64,000 bases of DNA from Salsipaludibacter albus (GCF_019798055.1 NZ_JAHOPH010000004.1:1-64000); one strand, 5' to 3'; positions 44,174-53,905 are shown, counted from the first letter of the stretch. Numbers and translations are program-made. The notes: generated by a model from the letters alone, not told the origin.

Positions 44174-45252
44174 GCGACGGTCAGGCCCCGTGGCCGGTGG
44201 TTGGCCGACGCGACACCGTCCTCGGTGACCACGACGATGTCCTCGATGCGGGCACCGTGGCGTCCCGCCACGTAGATGCCGGGCTCGACCGAGAAGGCCA
44301 TGCCCGGGGCCAGCTCGGTCACGTCCCCGGCGACGATCCACGGCGGCTCGTGGCCGTCCACGCCGATGCCGTGGCCGGTGCGGTGGATGAACTGCTCACC
44401 CCAGCCGGCGTCGTCGATGACCGCGCGTGCGGCGGCGTCGACCGACTCGGCGGTCACCCCGGGACGCACGGCATCGACCCCGGCCGCCTGGGCGGCCTCG
44501 AGCACGTCGTGGAGTTCGCGGTAGGCCGGGTCCACGTCGCCGACGACGTAGTTGCGGGTCTCGTCGGAGCAGTAGCCGTCCAGCACGCCGCCGATGTCGA
44601 CGACCACCGGATCCCCGACCTCGATGACCCGGTCGGACAGCTCGTGGTGCGGGCTCGCGCCGTTGGGCCCGCTGGCCACGATGACGAAGGACACCTGGTC
44701 GTGGGTCCCCCGGATGAGCTCCGCGATGTCGCGACCGACCTCGGTCTCGGTCCGACCCGGACGCAGCAGGTCGGCCACGCGGGCGTGCACGTCGTCGATC
44801 GCGGCGCCGACCGCGTGCAGCGCCGCCACCTCGTGGTCGTCCTTGACCATGCGCAGCGGTGCCGTCACGGTGCTGCCCGGGACCCACTCGGCGCCCGGCA
44901 GGGTCTCCTGCAGGGCGAGCGTGAACGAGGTCCACAGCTGGTCCTGGACGGCGAGGCGTCCGTCGCCCGGGACGGTGCCGGCCACCAGGGCGATCGGGTC
45001 GTCGGTCTCGCCCCACGCCGACAGGTCGGCGAGGTCGGTCGCGCCGGACGCCTCGGCCCGCGCCACCTCCAGGCCCGGCACGAACAGGGTCGGGTCACCG
45101 TCGACCGGCACGACCAGCATGGTCAGGCGTTCGAGGGGCATCGCCTCGTAGCCGACCAGCCAGCGCAGGTCGGCGGACGGGCCGACCAACAGGGCGTCCA
45201 CGCCCTGGTCGGCCAGTCGGGCGCGGACACGGTCCAGGCGGGTGCGCGACAT
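44170..45252 (-). CDS. Xaa-Pro aminopeptidase/dipeptidase (M24)
   Basis: 360 residues: an N-terminal creatinase-like domain (RLADQGVDALLVGPSADLRWLVGYEA), then a pita-bread domain with metal ligands VVVDIGGVLDGYCSDETRN (two Asp), HRTGHGIGVDGHEPP (His), FSVEPGIYV (Glu) and GARIEDIVVV (Glu). It removes residues before proline or splits Xaa-Pro dipeptides. ATG 45252 has GGAAGGG ~9 nt upstream. It follows the lipid kinase gene by 31 nt. Confidence 0.87.
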   Translation of the reverse strand: MSRTRLDRVRARLADQGVDALLVGPSADLRWLVGYEAMPLERLTMLVVPVDGDPTLFVPGLEVARAEASGATDLADLSAWGETDDPIALVAGTVPGDGRLAVQDQLWTSFTLALQETLPGAEWVPGSTVTAPLRMVKDDHEVAALHAVGAAIDDVHARVADLLRPGRTETEVGRDIAELIRGTHDQVSFVIVASGPNGASPHHELSDRVIEVGDPVVVDIGGVLDGYCSDETRNYVVGDVDPAYRELHDVLEAAQAAGVDAVRPGVTAESVDAAARAVIDDAGWGEQFIHRTGHGIGVDGHEPPWIVAGDVTELAPGMAFSVEPGIYVAGRHGARIEDIVVVTEDGVASANHRPRGLTVA

Positions 45253-45283
45253 CGGGGGTGCCCTTCCGAGCGGGAGACGTGGG

Positions 45284-46228
45284 TCAGATGGTGAGGTGGA
45301 GCAGGCCGGGCAGCAGGTCCACCGTCGCGGGAGTCGTGCCGAGGAACTCGCCGTCGGCCTCGACCGGCAGCGGATCGCCCTCCGGTCGGATCGTGACCGT
45401 GGTGGTCTGCCACTCGCGCACGCCCGGATGGTCGAAGTGCTCGCCCATCCGGACACGGGGCAGCTCGCGCAGCACGTCGACCGGACGGGTCTCCCAGCTC
45501 TGCACGTTCAGGCGACCGTCGTCGGGCAGCGCTCGCGGGGCGACCTTGAGCCCCCCACCGAAGAACTGTCCATTGGCGACCACGACCGAGCACACCGGGT
45601 CGTCGCGCCGCGTGTGGTCGAGGTCGAGGACCACCGGTGCGGTGCGCATGGCCGGGGCCGCCGCGACACCGGCCACGACGTAGCGCAGTGCCCCCAGCGA
45701 CCGCGGCAGGGCCACGGACCGGCGGACGACCGCTGCCGGCCAGCCGACGCTCACGACGTTGGCGAACGCGCGGACCCCCGGGGTGCCGTCCGGACCCACC
45801 AGGCGGACCCGACCGACGTCGATCGCCATCGTGGTGTCGTGGAGGAGGTGGCGCGCGGTGACGGTCGGCGCACGGTCCAGCCCGAACGTGCGGGCGAAGT
45901 CACTGCCGCTGCCGGCGCTGACGAGGCCGAGGCGGATGCCCTCGGCGTGGGCCTGCCCCGACTCCGGGTCGACCAGGCCGTTGAGGACCTCGTGGAGCGT
46001 CCCGTCGCCACCCACCGCGACGACGTGGCGAACACCCCGGTCGATCGCCTCGCGGGCCAGCCTCGTCGCCTCGCCCGGGCCACGCGTGATCGCGACGTCC
46101 ACGACCCGCCCGGCCTGCCGAAGGGTGGTCGCCGTGGTCTCGACCGGGGTGGGGCGACCCCGCCCGACGGGACGGCCCGCCGCAGGGTTGGCGACGACCA
46201 GGATCCGGTCGTGGGCCGGCGTGCTCAC
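45284..46228 (-). CDS. Diacylglycerol kinase-family lipid kinase
   Basis: 314 residues of the DAGK/sphingosine kinase catalytic family: ILVVANPAAGRPVGRG, VVAVGGDGTLHEVLNGL (GGDGT nucleotide loop), LGLVSAGSGSDFARTFG, NGQFFGGGLKVAPRALPDDGRL and EADGEFLG. It phosphorylates diacylglycerol or a related lipid in phosphatidic acid recycling. GTG 46228 was chosen near the family start; a TAGGAT box near 46322 could be its promoter. No clear Shine-Dalgarno. Confidence 0.83.
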   Translation of the reverse strand: MSTPAHDRILVVANPAAGRPVGRGRPTPVETTATTLRQAGRVVDVAITRGPGEATRLAREAIDRGVRHVVAVGGDGTLHEVLNGLVDPESGQAHAEGIRLGLVSAGSGSDFARTFGLDRAPTVTARHLLHDTTMAIDVGRVRLVGPDGTPGVRAFANVVSVGWPAAVVRRSVALPRSLGALRYVVAGVAAAPAMRTAPVVLDLDHTRRDDPVCSVVVANGQFFGGGLKVAPRALPDDGRLNVQSWETRPVDVLRELPRVRMGEHFDHPGVREWQTTTVTIRPEGDPLPVEADGEFLGTTPATVDLLPGLLHLTI

Positions 46229-46405
46229 TTCGGGACGCGGACGTGCGGCACGGGATCCACCTCGCGTGGCTGTCGGAACGAACACGCCCCCGGCAACGCG
46301 CCAGCGGCGACCCCCCATCCTAGTCCCTCTCCCCCACCACCCCGACCCCGAGCCAGCGACCCCGACCTGACCCGGCGAAACCAGACGTCACTCCGAAGCA
46401 GGGCT

Positions 46406-46433
46406 GGACGTTGCGAGCGCAGCGAGCAACTCC
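46406..46433 (-). terminator. GAGCGCAGCGA-loop hairpin after helY
   Basis: GGA-C-GTTGC pairs with GCAAC-TCC around loop GAGCGCAGCGA. It lies 45 nt past the helY stop, in the gap before the lipid kinase gene. Confidence 0.55.
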
Positions 46434-46478
46434 ATCGTGACTGGTGCAACGTGGGTCCGCAGGATCACGCCTCGCCAG

Positions 46479-49202
46479 TCACGCTTCGACAATGCCGCGA
46501 CGCAACCCGTCCAGCGCGGTGTCGGCGACCGACCACAGTTCCGGTGCGGCCCCGCGCAGCTGGCCAACCAGGTCGGCGACCTGCTTGACGTTGCGCACGA
46601 AGTCCCCCCCGGTCATGTCACGCCCGGCGAGTGCGTCGTCGAGGTCGGACCCGGTGGCCCAGCGCCAGGCCGGACCGACGAACCCCGCGTCGAGGTCCCG
46701 CAGTGGCTCGAGATCGTGGTTGGCCTCGTGGGCTCGCAGGTCCGCGGCCAGGTCCAGCACCGCGTCGTGGAAGCGGGCCAGCCCACGGGTGGGCAACCGG
46801 GGATCGACGGTCGCGTCGTCACCCCGCGGCTCGTGGGTCAGCAGGGCGGCGGCACCGGCCAGCTCGGACGGGTTGAGGTCGTCGAACAGCCCACGCCCGA
46901 TCGCCTCGGCCACCAACAGGTCGACGTCGGCGTAGACCCGCGCCAGCAGCAGCCCGGACGGGGTCGGGCGACGCTCGTCGTCGAGGTAGTCCAGCTCCGC
47001 CAGGACGGCCGCGAGCCGTCGGAACTGGCGCACCAGCGAGCCGGTGCGTGCCTCGATGCGCTGTCCGAGCTTGCGGACCGTGGTCTCGGCCTCGTCGGCG
47101 CGACGCTGCCACGCCTCGTGGTCGGCCCGGTCCGGGCACCCGTGGCACGGATGCGCCTTCATCGCCGCCCGCAGCTCGTCGATCGAGGCGGCGACGTCCT
47201 CGGGGACGTCGACCCGGGGCGGCGTCGGCAGCTCGTCCAGCGGCTCGACGTCGGCCAGCGCTCCGGCGATCTCGTTGCGGAAGGCGCGCTCACGGGGATT
47301 GCCCGACCGCGGGAGCCGGATGCGGTCGATCACCGGTGGGGGTCCGTCGAGCTCGCGTGGGCCGACCCGCTTGAGGACCCGGTTGTCGGTGACGACGTCG
47401 GCCAGGGGCACCCCGGACCCGGTCAGCCGGACCCCGACGACCGCGGCCAGGCCACGCTGGCCGATCCAGGGCAACCCCAGGACGTCGCCGGGCACCAGGG
47501 CTTCGATCCCGGCACGCTGCGCGGCCGCGGCCTGGCGTCGACGGTCCTTCGCGGTCTGCTTCTCGAGTCGGGACAGGCCCTGGCGCATCGCCCAGTACGC
47601 GTCCCAGTCCCCGCGGTCGCACACCGTCGCGTCGTGGTAGCCGGCCGCCGTCTCGCGCGCCTCGCGACGACGCTGCTCGAGGTCGGAGGTGGAGCGGTCG
47701 ACCTGGAACTGGGCGAACGAGGCGCCCAGCAGGTCCTCGGCCTCGGCGGGTGGGTGGTTGCGCAGCAGGTTGACGACCATGTTGTAGGACGGCGTGAACG
47801 ACGAGTTCAGCGGGTAGGCACGACGCCCGACCAGCCCGGCCACCGTCGCGAAGTCCAGGTCGCGCTGGTACAGCACGACGGCGTGTCCGACCTTGTCCAG
47901 TCCACGCCGTCCGGCCCGCCCGGTGAGCTGGGTGTACTGGCCGGCGGTCAGCAGCACATGGCGCTCGCCGTTCCACTTCTCGAGACGCTCGATCGCCACC
48001 GTCTTGGCCGGCATGTTGATGCCCAGCGCCAACGTCTCGGTCGCCACGACCACGCCCAGCAGGCCAGCCTGGAACGCCTCCTCCACCACCTCCTTGAAGG
48101 CGGGCACCATCCCGGCGTGGTGGGTGGCCAGGCCCCGACGCAGCCGGGCGCGGAACGCCTCGACCCCGAGGGTGTCGAGGTCGGAGGGGTCCACGTCGGC
48201 CAGCAGGGTGTCGAGCAGGCGGTCGATCTCGTCGCGCTGGGCGGCGTTGGTCAGCGAGATCCCCGCGGCGACCAGTTCGTCCACGGCCCGGTCGCACCCG
48301 GCCCGGGAGAACACGAAGATGATCGCCGGCAGCCAGTTGCGGTGGGCCAGCTCCTCCACGACCACGGGTCGCGACGGCCAGCGCAGGCGGACGTCCGGGC
48401 CGAGCCGTCGCCCCCGGTTGGTGACCCGGTTGCGGGTGCGGGCCTTGCGCTCCAGCATCCGCACCTCGGGGTTGGGGACCCCGCCGCGTGCCTGCGCGGC
48501 GTCCTCGCGGTGCTTGCGGGACTGGCCCTTGGAGCCTCCGGCCTTGAACGTGGGGTACACCCGGTCGTTGACGTAGTAGTGGTGGCGCAACGGCACGGGT
48601 CGCTGCTCGGAGATCACCACGTCGACACCGTGACGGACCTCGTCCAGCCATGCCCCGAACTCCTCGGCGTTGGACACCGTCGCCGACAGGGCCGCCACCT
48701 GCACCGTCGATCGCAACTGGACGAGCACCTCCTCCCACACCGACCCCCGGGCACGGTCGGCCAGGTAGTGCACCTCGTCCATCACGACGAAGCGCAGGTC
48801 GTGCAGCGCCGAGGAGTCCTCGTAGATCATGTTGCGCAGCACCTCGGTGGTCATGACCACCACGGGCGCATCGCCCCGGATGCTGCGATCGCCGGTGAGG
48901 AGCCCGACGTTGTCGGCACCGTGGGTCGCCACGAGGTCGCGGAACTTCTGGTTGGACAGCGCCTTGATCGGGGTGGTGTAGAAGCACCGGCCGCCCGTCG
49001 CGACCACGCGGTCGACGCAGAACTCGGCGACGACGGTCTTGCCGGCACCGGTGGGAGCGGCGACCAGCACACCGCGTCCGGCGGCCAGCGCCGTCACCGC
49101 CTCGCGCTGGAAGTCGTCCAGCGGGAAGTCCAGGGTCGCGGCGAACGCGGCCACGGGGTCGTCGGAGGTCTCCGGGGCGTCGGGATCGGGCGGGGGGATC
49201 AC
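46479..49202 (-). CDS. helY: Ski2-like DEAD/DExH RNA helicase HelY
   Basis: 907 residues: Q-motif region FPLDDFQREAV, Walker A APTGAGKT (49-56), TTPIKALSNQKFRDL, MDEVH (141-145), ALSATVSNAEEFG, then TLALGINMPAKTV and QLTGRAGRRGLD in RecA domain 2, and a DSHCT-like C-terminal helical domain. A basic insert (~residues 235-270, RKHREDAAQARGG) resembles HelY. The GTG overlaps tatC by 4 nt (GTGA). It probably unwinds structured RNA; tat-helY linkage is common in actinobacteria. Confidence 0.9.
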   Translation of the reverse strand: MIPPPDPDAPETSDDPVAAFAATLDFPLDDFQREAVTALAAGRGVLVAAPTGAGKTVVAEFCVDRVVATGGRCFYTTPIKALSNQKFRDLVATHGADNVGLLTGDRSIRGDAPVVVMTTEVLRNMIYEDSSALHDLRFVVMDEVHYLADRARGSVWEEVLVQLRSTVQVAALSATVSNAEEFGAWLDEVRHGVDVVISEQRPVPLRHHYYVNDRVYPTFKAGGSKGQSRKHREDAAQARGGVPNPEVRMLERKARTRNRVTNRGRRLGPDVRLRWPSRPVVVEELAHRNWLPAIIFVFSRAGCDRAVDELVAAGISLTNAAQRDEIDRLLDTLLADVDPSDLDTLGVEAFRARLRRGLATHHAGMVPAFKEVVEEAFQAGLLGVVVATETLALGINMPAKTVAIERLEKWNGERHVLLTAGQYTQLTGRAGRRGLDKVGHAVVLYQRDLDFATVAGLVGRRAYPLNSSFTPSYNMVVNLLRNHPPAEAEDLLGASFAQFQVDRSTSDLEQRRREARETAAGYHDATVCDRGDWDAYWAMRQGLSRLEKQTAKDRRRQAAAAQRAGIEALVPGDVLGLPWIGQRGLAAVVGVRLTGSGVPLADVVTDNRVLKRVGPRELDGPPPVIDRIRLPRSGNPRERAFRNEIAGALADVEPLDELPTPPRVDVPEDVAASIDELRAAMKAHPCHGCPDRADHEAWQRRADEAETTVRKLGQRIEARTGSLVRQFRRLAAVLAELDYLDDERRPTPSGLLLARVYADVDLLVAEAIGRGLFDDLNPSELAGAAALLTHEPRGDDATVDPRLPTRGLARFHDAVLDLAADLRAHEANHDLEPLRDLDAGFVGPAWRWATGSDLDDALAGRDMTGGDFVRNVKQVADLVGQLRGAAPELWSVADTALDGLRRGIVEA

Positions 49203-49966
49203 GCGGTCTGCTGTCGCCGGCGACGTCGTTCGATCAGCCACGCCACCCAGATCGACACCTCGTAGAACACGATCATCGGACCGGCCATGGCGAACAGGGT
49301 GAGCGCGTCGGTCGTCGGGGTGATGATCGCCGCCAGGGCCACGTTGACCACGACCGAGTACGGCCGGAACTTGCGCAGGCCGGTCGAGCTCACCACGCCG
49401 ACCAGCGACAGGAAGATCAGGACCAGCGGGATCTCGAACACCAGCCCGAACGCGATCGACGTCCGCAGGAAGAAGTTCAGGTACTCGCTGGCCGACAGCG
49501 TGGCCACGATCTGGTCACCGCCCAGGCCGAGCAGGATTCGCAGGCCCTGCGGGATGATGAACCACGCGAACACGATGCCGGCCGCGAACATCAACTGGCT
49601 GAGCAGCACGAACGGCAGCGTCAGCTTCTTCTCGGTGTCGGTCAGCCCGGGCGTGATGAATCGCCACAGCTGGTAGAAGATCACCGGACCGCCGATGAAC
49701 AGTCCCACCACGATCGCCGTCTTGATCCGCACGGTCAGCGGCTCGAGCGGGGTCAGCGCGATCAGCGAGCAGGACTCGGGGTCGTTGCCCAGGCGCACGA
49801 GGGCATCGGTGGCACACACGGGTGCCAGGGCGGCGCCGAGCAGGAAGTCGAACGCGACGTAGCCGACGATCGCACCGGCGACCAGGGCGGCGAGACTCTT
49901 GAGGAGGCGATCGCGGAATTCGGTGAGGTGCTCGACGAGCGGTTGCTCGACGTCACTGGTCGTGAT
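49199..49966 (-). CDS. tatC: Twin-arginine translocase subunit TatC (non-canonical or disrupted start)
   Basis: About 255 residues with six membrane helices: VEQPLVEHLTEFRDRLLKSL (conserved first cytoplasmic segment), FYQLWRFITPGLTDTEK, FGLVFEIPL, ALAAIITPTTDALTLFAMAGPMIVFYE. In this frame no ATG, GTG or TTG lies between the tatA stop (49970-49972) and the conserved segment. The call therefore uses ATC 49966, which has GGAAGAG 7 nt upstream. Alternatives are GTG 49973 (4-nt overlap with tatA) with one extra base, or GTG 49956 with one missing base. Confidence 0.8.
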   Translation of the reverse strand: MTTSDVEQPLVEHLTEFRDRLLKSLAALVAGAIVGYVAFDFLLGAALAPVCATDALVRLGNDPESCSLIALTPLEPLTVRIKTAIVVGLFIGGPVIFYQLWRFITPGLTDTEKKLTLPFVLLSQLMFAAGIVFAWFIIPQGLRILLGLGGDQIVATLSASEYLNFFLRTSIAFGLVFEIPLVLIFLSLVGVVSSTGLRKFRPYSVVVNVALAAIITPTTDALTLFAMAGPMIVFYEVSIWVAWLIERRRRRQQTA

Positions 49967-49969
49967 GGA

Positions 49970-50161
49970 TCACTCTTCCGTGTTGGCCGGGGGCGAGACC
50001 CGCGGGGTCTCCTCGTCCTCCCGGTCTCGCTCGTCGGAGGCCTTGCGGAACTCCTTGATGGAGGACCCGATCGACCTCGACAGCTCGGGAAGCTTCCGGC
50101 TCCCGAACAGCAGGAGCACGATGACCAGGATGATGATCAGTTCCGGGGGCCCCAGGTTCAT
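49970..50161 (-). CDS. tatA: Twin-arginine translocase subunit TatA
   Basis: 63 residues: one N-terminal membrane helix (LIIILVIVLLLF), the FGSRKLPEL hinge and an amphipathic helix SRSIGSSIKEFRKASDE, then an acidic tail. It forms the pore of the Tat export system with TatC, which follows at once. The gene lies 111 nt downstream of pafC, the pafBC-tatAC-helY order of actinobacteria. Confidence 0.93.
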   Translation of the reverse strand: MNLGPPELIIILVIVLLLFGSRKLPELSRSIGSSIKEFRKASDERDREDEETPRVSPPANTEE

Positions 50162-50272
50162 GTCGCGCCTCGTCGTCGGGTGGTTTCCACGAGTGTAACC
50201 GCGCCGGGGCCGGGGGCGACGTCCGGCCGGGCGCTGACCCCACGGGCCGGCCGGGGACCCGGACCGGGTTCG

Positions 50273-51196
50273 TCAGTGGCGTCGATGGCGGTCGTGGGCC
50301 GCGAGCCCGGCACGCGCCCTCCGGGTGACCAGGTCGCGCAGCCCCGGTGGCTCCACGACGGTCACGGCGGCGCCCCCGGCCAGCACCAGCTCGGCCAGCC
50401 ATCCCAGGGCGTCGGTGCGCAGCTCGACGTGGCGGACCCCGTCGGTGGTGCGGTCGACGTCGGCCCGCACGTAGTCCCCCAGGAAGTGCGCGGGACCCGC
50501 CAGGTCCAGCACGGCACGGACGGCGTCGTCGTCGGGCACCCACGCCGGCGGTGGCAGCTCGTCCGGCGCCGAGGTCGTGACCGGATCCTCGGTCACGGTC
50601 ACCGTGGCGATCCGGTCCAGCCGGAAGACCCGGTGGCCGTCCCGGTCGAGGTCGTGGGCCTGGAGGTACTGGCCGTCCGGGGTGAGGTCGAGTCGCCATG
50701 GCTCGACCCGGCGACGCTGGGCCGTGTCGTCCTTGCGTCCGAGGTAGTCCAGCTCCACCACGTGGCCGTCGCGGATGGCCTCGCGCAGGGTCGACAGGTG
50801 GTGGTCGTCGTCCACCACGGCGACCGTGGCGGACTCGTCGAGCCCGGCGGCGTCACGCACCTTGGCCAGGGCACTGGCCAGGCCCGGCAGGTCGTCGCCC
50901 ACGATCCGCTGGGCCGCCGTGAGCACCAGCACCAGCCGCAGCGCCTCGTCCGGGCGCAGTCGCAGGGGCCGGCGCAACTCGTCGGCGGCCGTCACCGTGA
51001 CGCGGTCGTCCACGATCTCCAGCTGGAACTCCCAGCCCCCACCCAGCCGGGGCCCGCAGTACATCAGGTCGGTGAGCTCGGACCGGACCGTGTCCACCGA
51101 CGTGCCAAAGGCCGTGGCGACCTCGTCGAGGGTGACCCCGGGTCGCTCGATGACCCACGGGACCATGTTCAGCATGCGCTCCACGCGGGTGGTCAC
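50273..51196 (-). CDS. pafC: PafC, WYL-domain transcription regulator
   Basis: 307 residues: N-terminal helix-turn-helix (TLDEVATAFGTSVDTVRSELTDLMYCG), then WYL domain (VELDYLGRKDDTAQRRRVEPWRLDL...YLQAHDLDRDGHRVFRLDRI) and C-terminal extension. PafB and PafC act together as the mycobacterial activator of the LexA-independent DNA-damage response. GTG 51196 overlaps the pafB stop by 4 nt. Confidence 0.9.
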   Translation of the reverse strand: MTTRVERMLNMVPWVIERPGVTLDEVATAFGTSVDTVRSELTDLMYCGPRLGGGWEFQLEIVDDRVTVTAADELRRPLRLRPDEALRLVLVLTAAQRIVGDDLPGLASALAKVRDAAGLDESATVAVVDDDHHLSTLREAIRDGHVVELDYLGRKDDTAQRRRVEPWRLDLTPDGQYLQAHDLDRDGHRVFRLDRIATVTVTEDPVTTSAPDELPPPAWVPDDDAVRAVLDLAGPAHFLGDYVRADVDRTTDGVRHVELRTDALGWLAELVLAGGAAVTVVEPPGLRDLVTRRARAGLAAHDRHRRH

Positions 51197-52230
51197 GGGC
51201 GCTCCTCGGGGTGGTCGTCACGGGCGAGCAGCTCGGCGAGGCGGGACCGGACCCGGTCGTGCAGCTCCGGTGGGTCGACCACGACGACGCGATCGGCCAC
51301 GCCGGTCAGCCAGCCCGCGAGCCGGACCGGGTCGCTGTCGGGGAAGCACATGACCACCCAGTCCTCGCCCGGGTCGTCGTGTGGGTCATCGGCGCGGTCG
51401 TCGGTCGTGGACCCGCTGGATCCCCGGCCGGTCTCGCCGTCCCCGTCGTCGGCGGGCTCGACCAGGCGGCCGCCGTGGGCCTGCACCGCGGCGATGGCGG
51501 TCGGCTCGACGAGCACGGTGACGTCGGTGCCCTCCCCCAGCGGTGCGACGAGCTCGGCGCCCAGGTCGACGTCGTCCGGACGCTGGAAGGACCCCTCCTC
51601 CCCCACGCTGCGGATTCGCGACACGATGCGCGACAGCCGGAACACGCGGCGATCCCGGCGGTCGTGGTCCCATCCGGTCAGGTAGCCGACCCCGTTGCGG
51701 ATCCCGATCGCCCACGGGTCGACCGTGCGGGCCCGCTCGGCACCGTCGGCCCGTCGGTAGGCGAACGACAGGGTGGTCCGGGTGGAGACCGCACCCGCGA
51801 CCGTGGCGAGGTGGTCCTCGGCGACCGACACGTGCAGGGCCGGGTTGGGATCCACGTCCAGGGGCTCGGTCAGGTGGGTGGTCAGCCGGGCCACCGCGAG
51901 CCGCTCGTCCTCCCCGCCGGCCATGGCCACCCCGGCCAGCAGGGCACTGGCCTCCTCGACGGTCAGGTCGAGCGGCGCCAGCTCGTAGTCGTCACGGTCG
52001 ATCAGGTAGCCCTCGGCGTCGGACAGGAGCAGGCGGGTCGTCGTGATGGGGATCCCCATCCCCCGCAACTCGTTCTTGTCCCGCTCGAACATCCGGCGTG
52101 CGCTCTCGGGATCGTCCTGGTCGTAGGTGTTGCGGAGCTGGTCGCGCAGTTGGGCGAAGGTCCGCGGCGCCCGGGCCTCCAGCAACGCCGTGGTCAGGTT
52201 CACCAGGCGTTCCGCCTTGTCCCGTACCAC
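51193..52230 (-). CDS. pafB: PafB, WYL-domain transcription regulator
   Basis: 345 residues: VRDKAERLVNLTTALLEARAPRTFAQLRDQL (winged helix), MFERDKNELRGMGIPI, and WYL region TLSFAYRRADGAERARTVDPWAIGIRNGVGYLTGWDHDRRDRRVFRLSRI. An acidic Gly/Ser/Asp insert at ~275-300 is unlike most PafB. AGGAG lies 6 nt before GTG 52230. It forms a heteromeric regulator with PafC. Confidence 0.9.
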   Translation of the reverse strand: MVRDKAERLVNLTTALLEARAPRTFAQLRDQLRNTYDQDDPESARRMFERDKNELRGMGIPITTTRLLLSDAEGYLIDRDDYELAPLDLTVEEASALLAGVAMAGGEDERLAVARLTTHLTEPLDVDPNPALHVSVAEDHLATVAGAVSTRTTLSFAYRRADGAERARTVDPWAIGIRNGVGYLTGWDHDRRDRRVFRLSRIVSRIRSVGEEGSFQRPDDVDLGAELVAPLGEGTDVTVLVEPTAIAAVQAHGGRLVEPADDGDGETGRGSSGSTTDDRADDPHDDPGEDWVVMCFPDSDPVRLAGWLTGVADRVVVVDPPELHDRVRSRLAELLARDDHPEERP

Positions 52231-52546
52231 GCGTGCTCCTCGATCGGCCGTCGGTCCCGAGGTTGCCAGATCCGCCGGACCGCCGCAGCCCACCCCCTCC
52301 CGGCAGCCGTGACCGAATCCCGCCGACTGTTGCCCTCATGCATCACGGTTGCGCCTCGTCTGGAGTTCACTGGCTCGGCGGCTGCGCGTCTGGACGTTCC
52401 GAGCGCAGCGAGGAACTCCAATGCATCGGGGTCGGGACACCAGGTCCCGGATCGCCTACGGGCCGTGGAGTTGCGAGCGAAGCGAGCACACTCCAATGCA
52501 GCCGGACACGGCTTCGTTCGGAGCTCAACGGCTCGGCGGCTGCGCG
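52231..52546. repeat. 316-nt gene-free region: two loop-family hairpins flanked by a 29-nt direct repeat
   Basis: Direct repeats at 52362-52390 and 52520-52548 differ at 3 of 29 positions, with GGCTCGGCGGCTGCGCGTC identical; the second touches the pafA stop. Between them lie hairpins 52392-52419 (GGA-C-GTTCC / GGAAC-TCC, loop GAGCGCAGCGA) and 52467-52494 (GGAGT-TGC / GCA-C-ACTCC, loop GAGCGAAGCGA), both followed by AATGCA. It probably ends the pafA transcript. No open gene. Confidence 0.6.
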
Positions 52547-53905
52547 TCAGAGGCTGGCGATGAGCTGGTCGACGCGGGGGTCCTCGGAGACCAGCGGGTC
52601 CTTGCACAGCACCGTGCGGGGGCCCTGGTCGTTGACCTTGAGGTGGACCCAGTCGACCGTGTAGTCCCGCCCGGCCCGCTTCGCGGCGGCGATGAAGCGG
52701 CCCCGGAGTCGGGCGCGGGTGGTCGCCGGCGGCTCGGTGACGGCGCGCTCGATCTCGGCGTCGTCGAGCAGGCGATGGGTCCGGCCACGGCGCTGCAGGA
52801 CGGCGAACACCCCGTGCTCGGGATCGAGGTCGTGGTAGGCCAGGTCCAGCATCGCCACGCGCGGATCCGACAACGCCAGGTCGTGCCGGCGTCGGTAGGC
52901 GTCGATGACCAGCTTCTTGGCGACCCAGTCCAGCTCGGCCGACAGGCTCATCGGGTCGCGGCGCAGCCGGTCGAGCACGTGTGCCCAGGCGCTGACGACC
53001 CGTCGGTCGGCAGTCGTGGTGTCGTCACGACTGGACACGAACCGGTCGACCTGCTCGAGGTAGAGCTCCTGGAGGTCCAGGGCGGACATCTCCCGGCCGT
53101 TGGCCAGTTGGACCCGACGAGTGCCAGTCAGGTCGTGGCTGATGTCGCGGATGGCCCGGATGGGGTTGTCGAGGGTGACGTCACGCGTGACGGGGGTCTC
53201 CTCGAGCATCCGCAGGACGAGGTCGGCGGTCGCGATCTTCAGCCAGGCCGTGTACTCGTTCATGTTGGAGTCGCCCACGATGACGTGCAGGCGTCGGTAC
53301 GCCTCGGCGTCGGCGTGGGGCTCGTCGCGGGTGTTGATGATCGGGCGCGACCGGGTGGTGGCCGAGCTGACCCCCTCCCAGATGTGGTCGGCGCGCTGGG
53401 ACAGCGTGTAGATCGTCCCACGGGGGGTGGTCAGCAGCTTGCCCGCGCCGGCGAAGACCTGGCGGGTCACCAGGAACGGGATCAGGTTGTCGGTCAGCCG
53501 TTGGAAGTCACCGATCCGCGAGACCAGGAAGTTCTCGTGGCAGCCGTAGGAGTTGCCGGCCGAGTCGGTGTTGTTCTTGAACACGCTGACCCGGCCCGGG
53601 ATCCCGTCCTGGGCGAGCTGGGCACCCGCCGACGCCGCGAGACGCCGCAGCATCTCCTCGCCGGCCTTGTCGTACAGCACGGCCTGGCGGGGCGAGTCGC
53701 ACTCCGGCGTGGCGTACTCGGGATGCGACCCCACGTCGAGGTACAGCCGCGCGCCGTTCTCCAGGAACACGTTGGACGAGCGCCCCCACGACACCACGCG
53801 ACGGAACAGGTACCGCGCCACCTCGTCGGGGGTCAGCCGCCGCTGACCGTCCTGCGTGTAGGTGACCCCGTACTCGTTCTCGATCCCGAACACCCGCCGC
53901 CTCAC
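52547..53905 (-). CDS. pafA: Pup--protein ligase PafA
   Basis: 452 residues: [36 protein letters not shown] (catalytic Asp57), [51 protein letters not shown] and [14 protein letters not shown]. It lacks the extra Dop loop, which separates it from dop in this window. It attaches Pup to lysines using ATP. GTG 53905 fits the family start (PafA proteins begin a few residues before the GIE motif); no clear Shine-Dalgarno. 43 nt after prcA. Confidence 0.92.
   Translation of the reverse strand: MRRRVFGIENEYGVTYTQDGQRRLTPDEVARYLFRRVVSWGRSSNVFLENGARLYLDVGSHPEYATPECDSPRQAVLYDKAGEEMLRRLAASAGAQLAQDGIPGRVSVFKNNTDSAGNSYGCHENFLVSRIGDFQRLTDNLIPFLVTRQVFAGAGKLLTTPRGTIYTLSQRADHIWEGVSSATTRSRPIINTRDEPHADAEAYRRLHVIVGDSNMNEYTAWLKIATADLVLRMLEETPVTRDVTLDNPIRAIRDISHDLTGTRRVQLANGREMSALDLQELYLEQVDRFVSSRDDTTTADRRVVSAWAHVLDRLRRDPMSLSAELDWVAKKLVIDAYRRRHDLALSDPRVAMLDLAYHDLDPEHGVFAVLQRRGRTHRLLDDAEIERAVTEPPATTRARLRGRFIAAAKRAGRDYTVDWVHLKVNDQGPRTVLCKDPLVSEDPRVDQLIASL

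Noticed and set aside
49762-49956. Ser/Pro-rich minus-strand frame starting at GTG 49956
   Set aside because: It is an out-of-frame reading of the tatC 5' end; it matters only as a possible remnant start for tatC.
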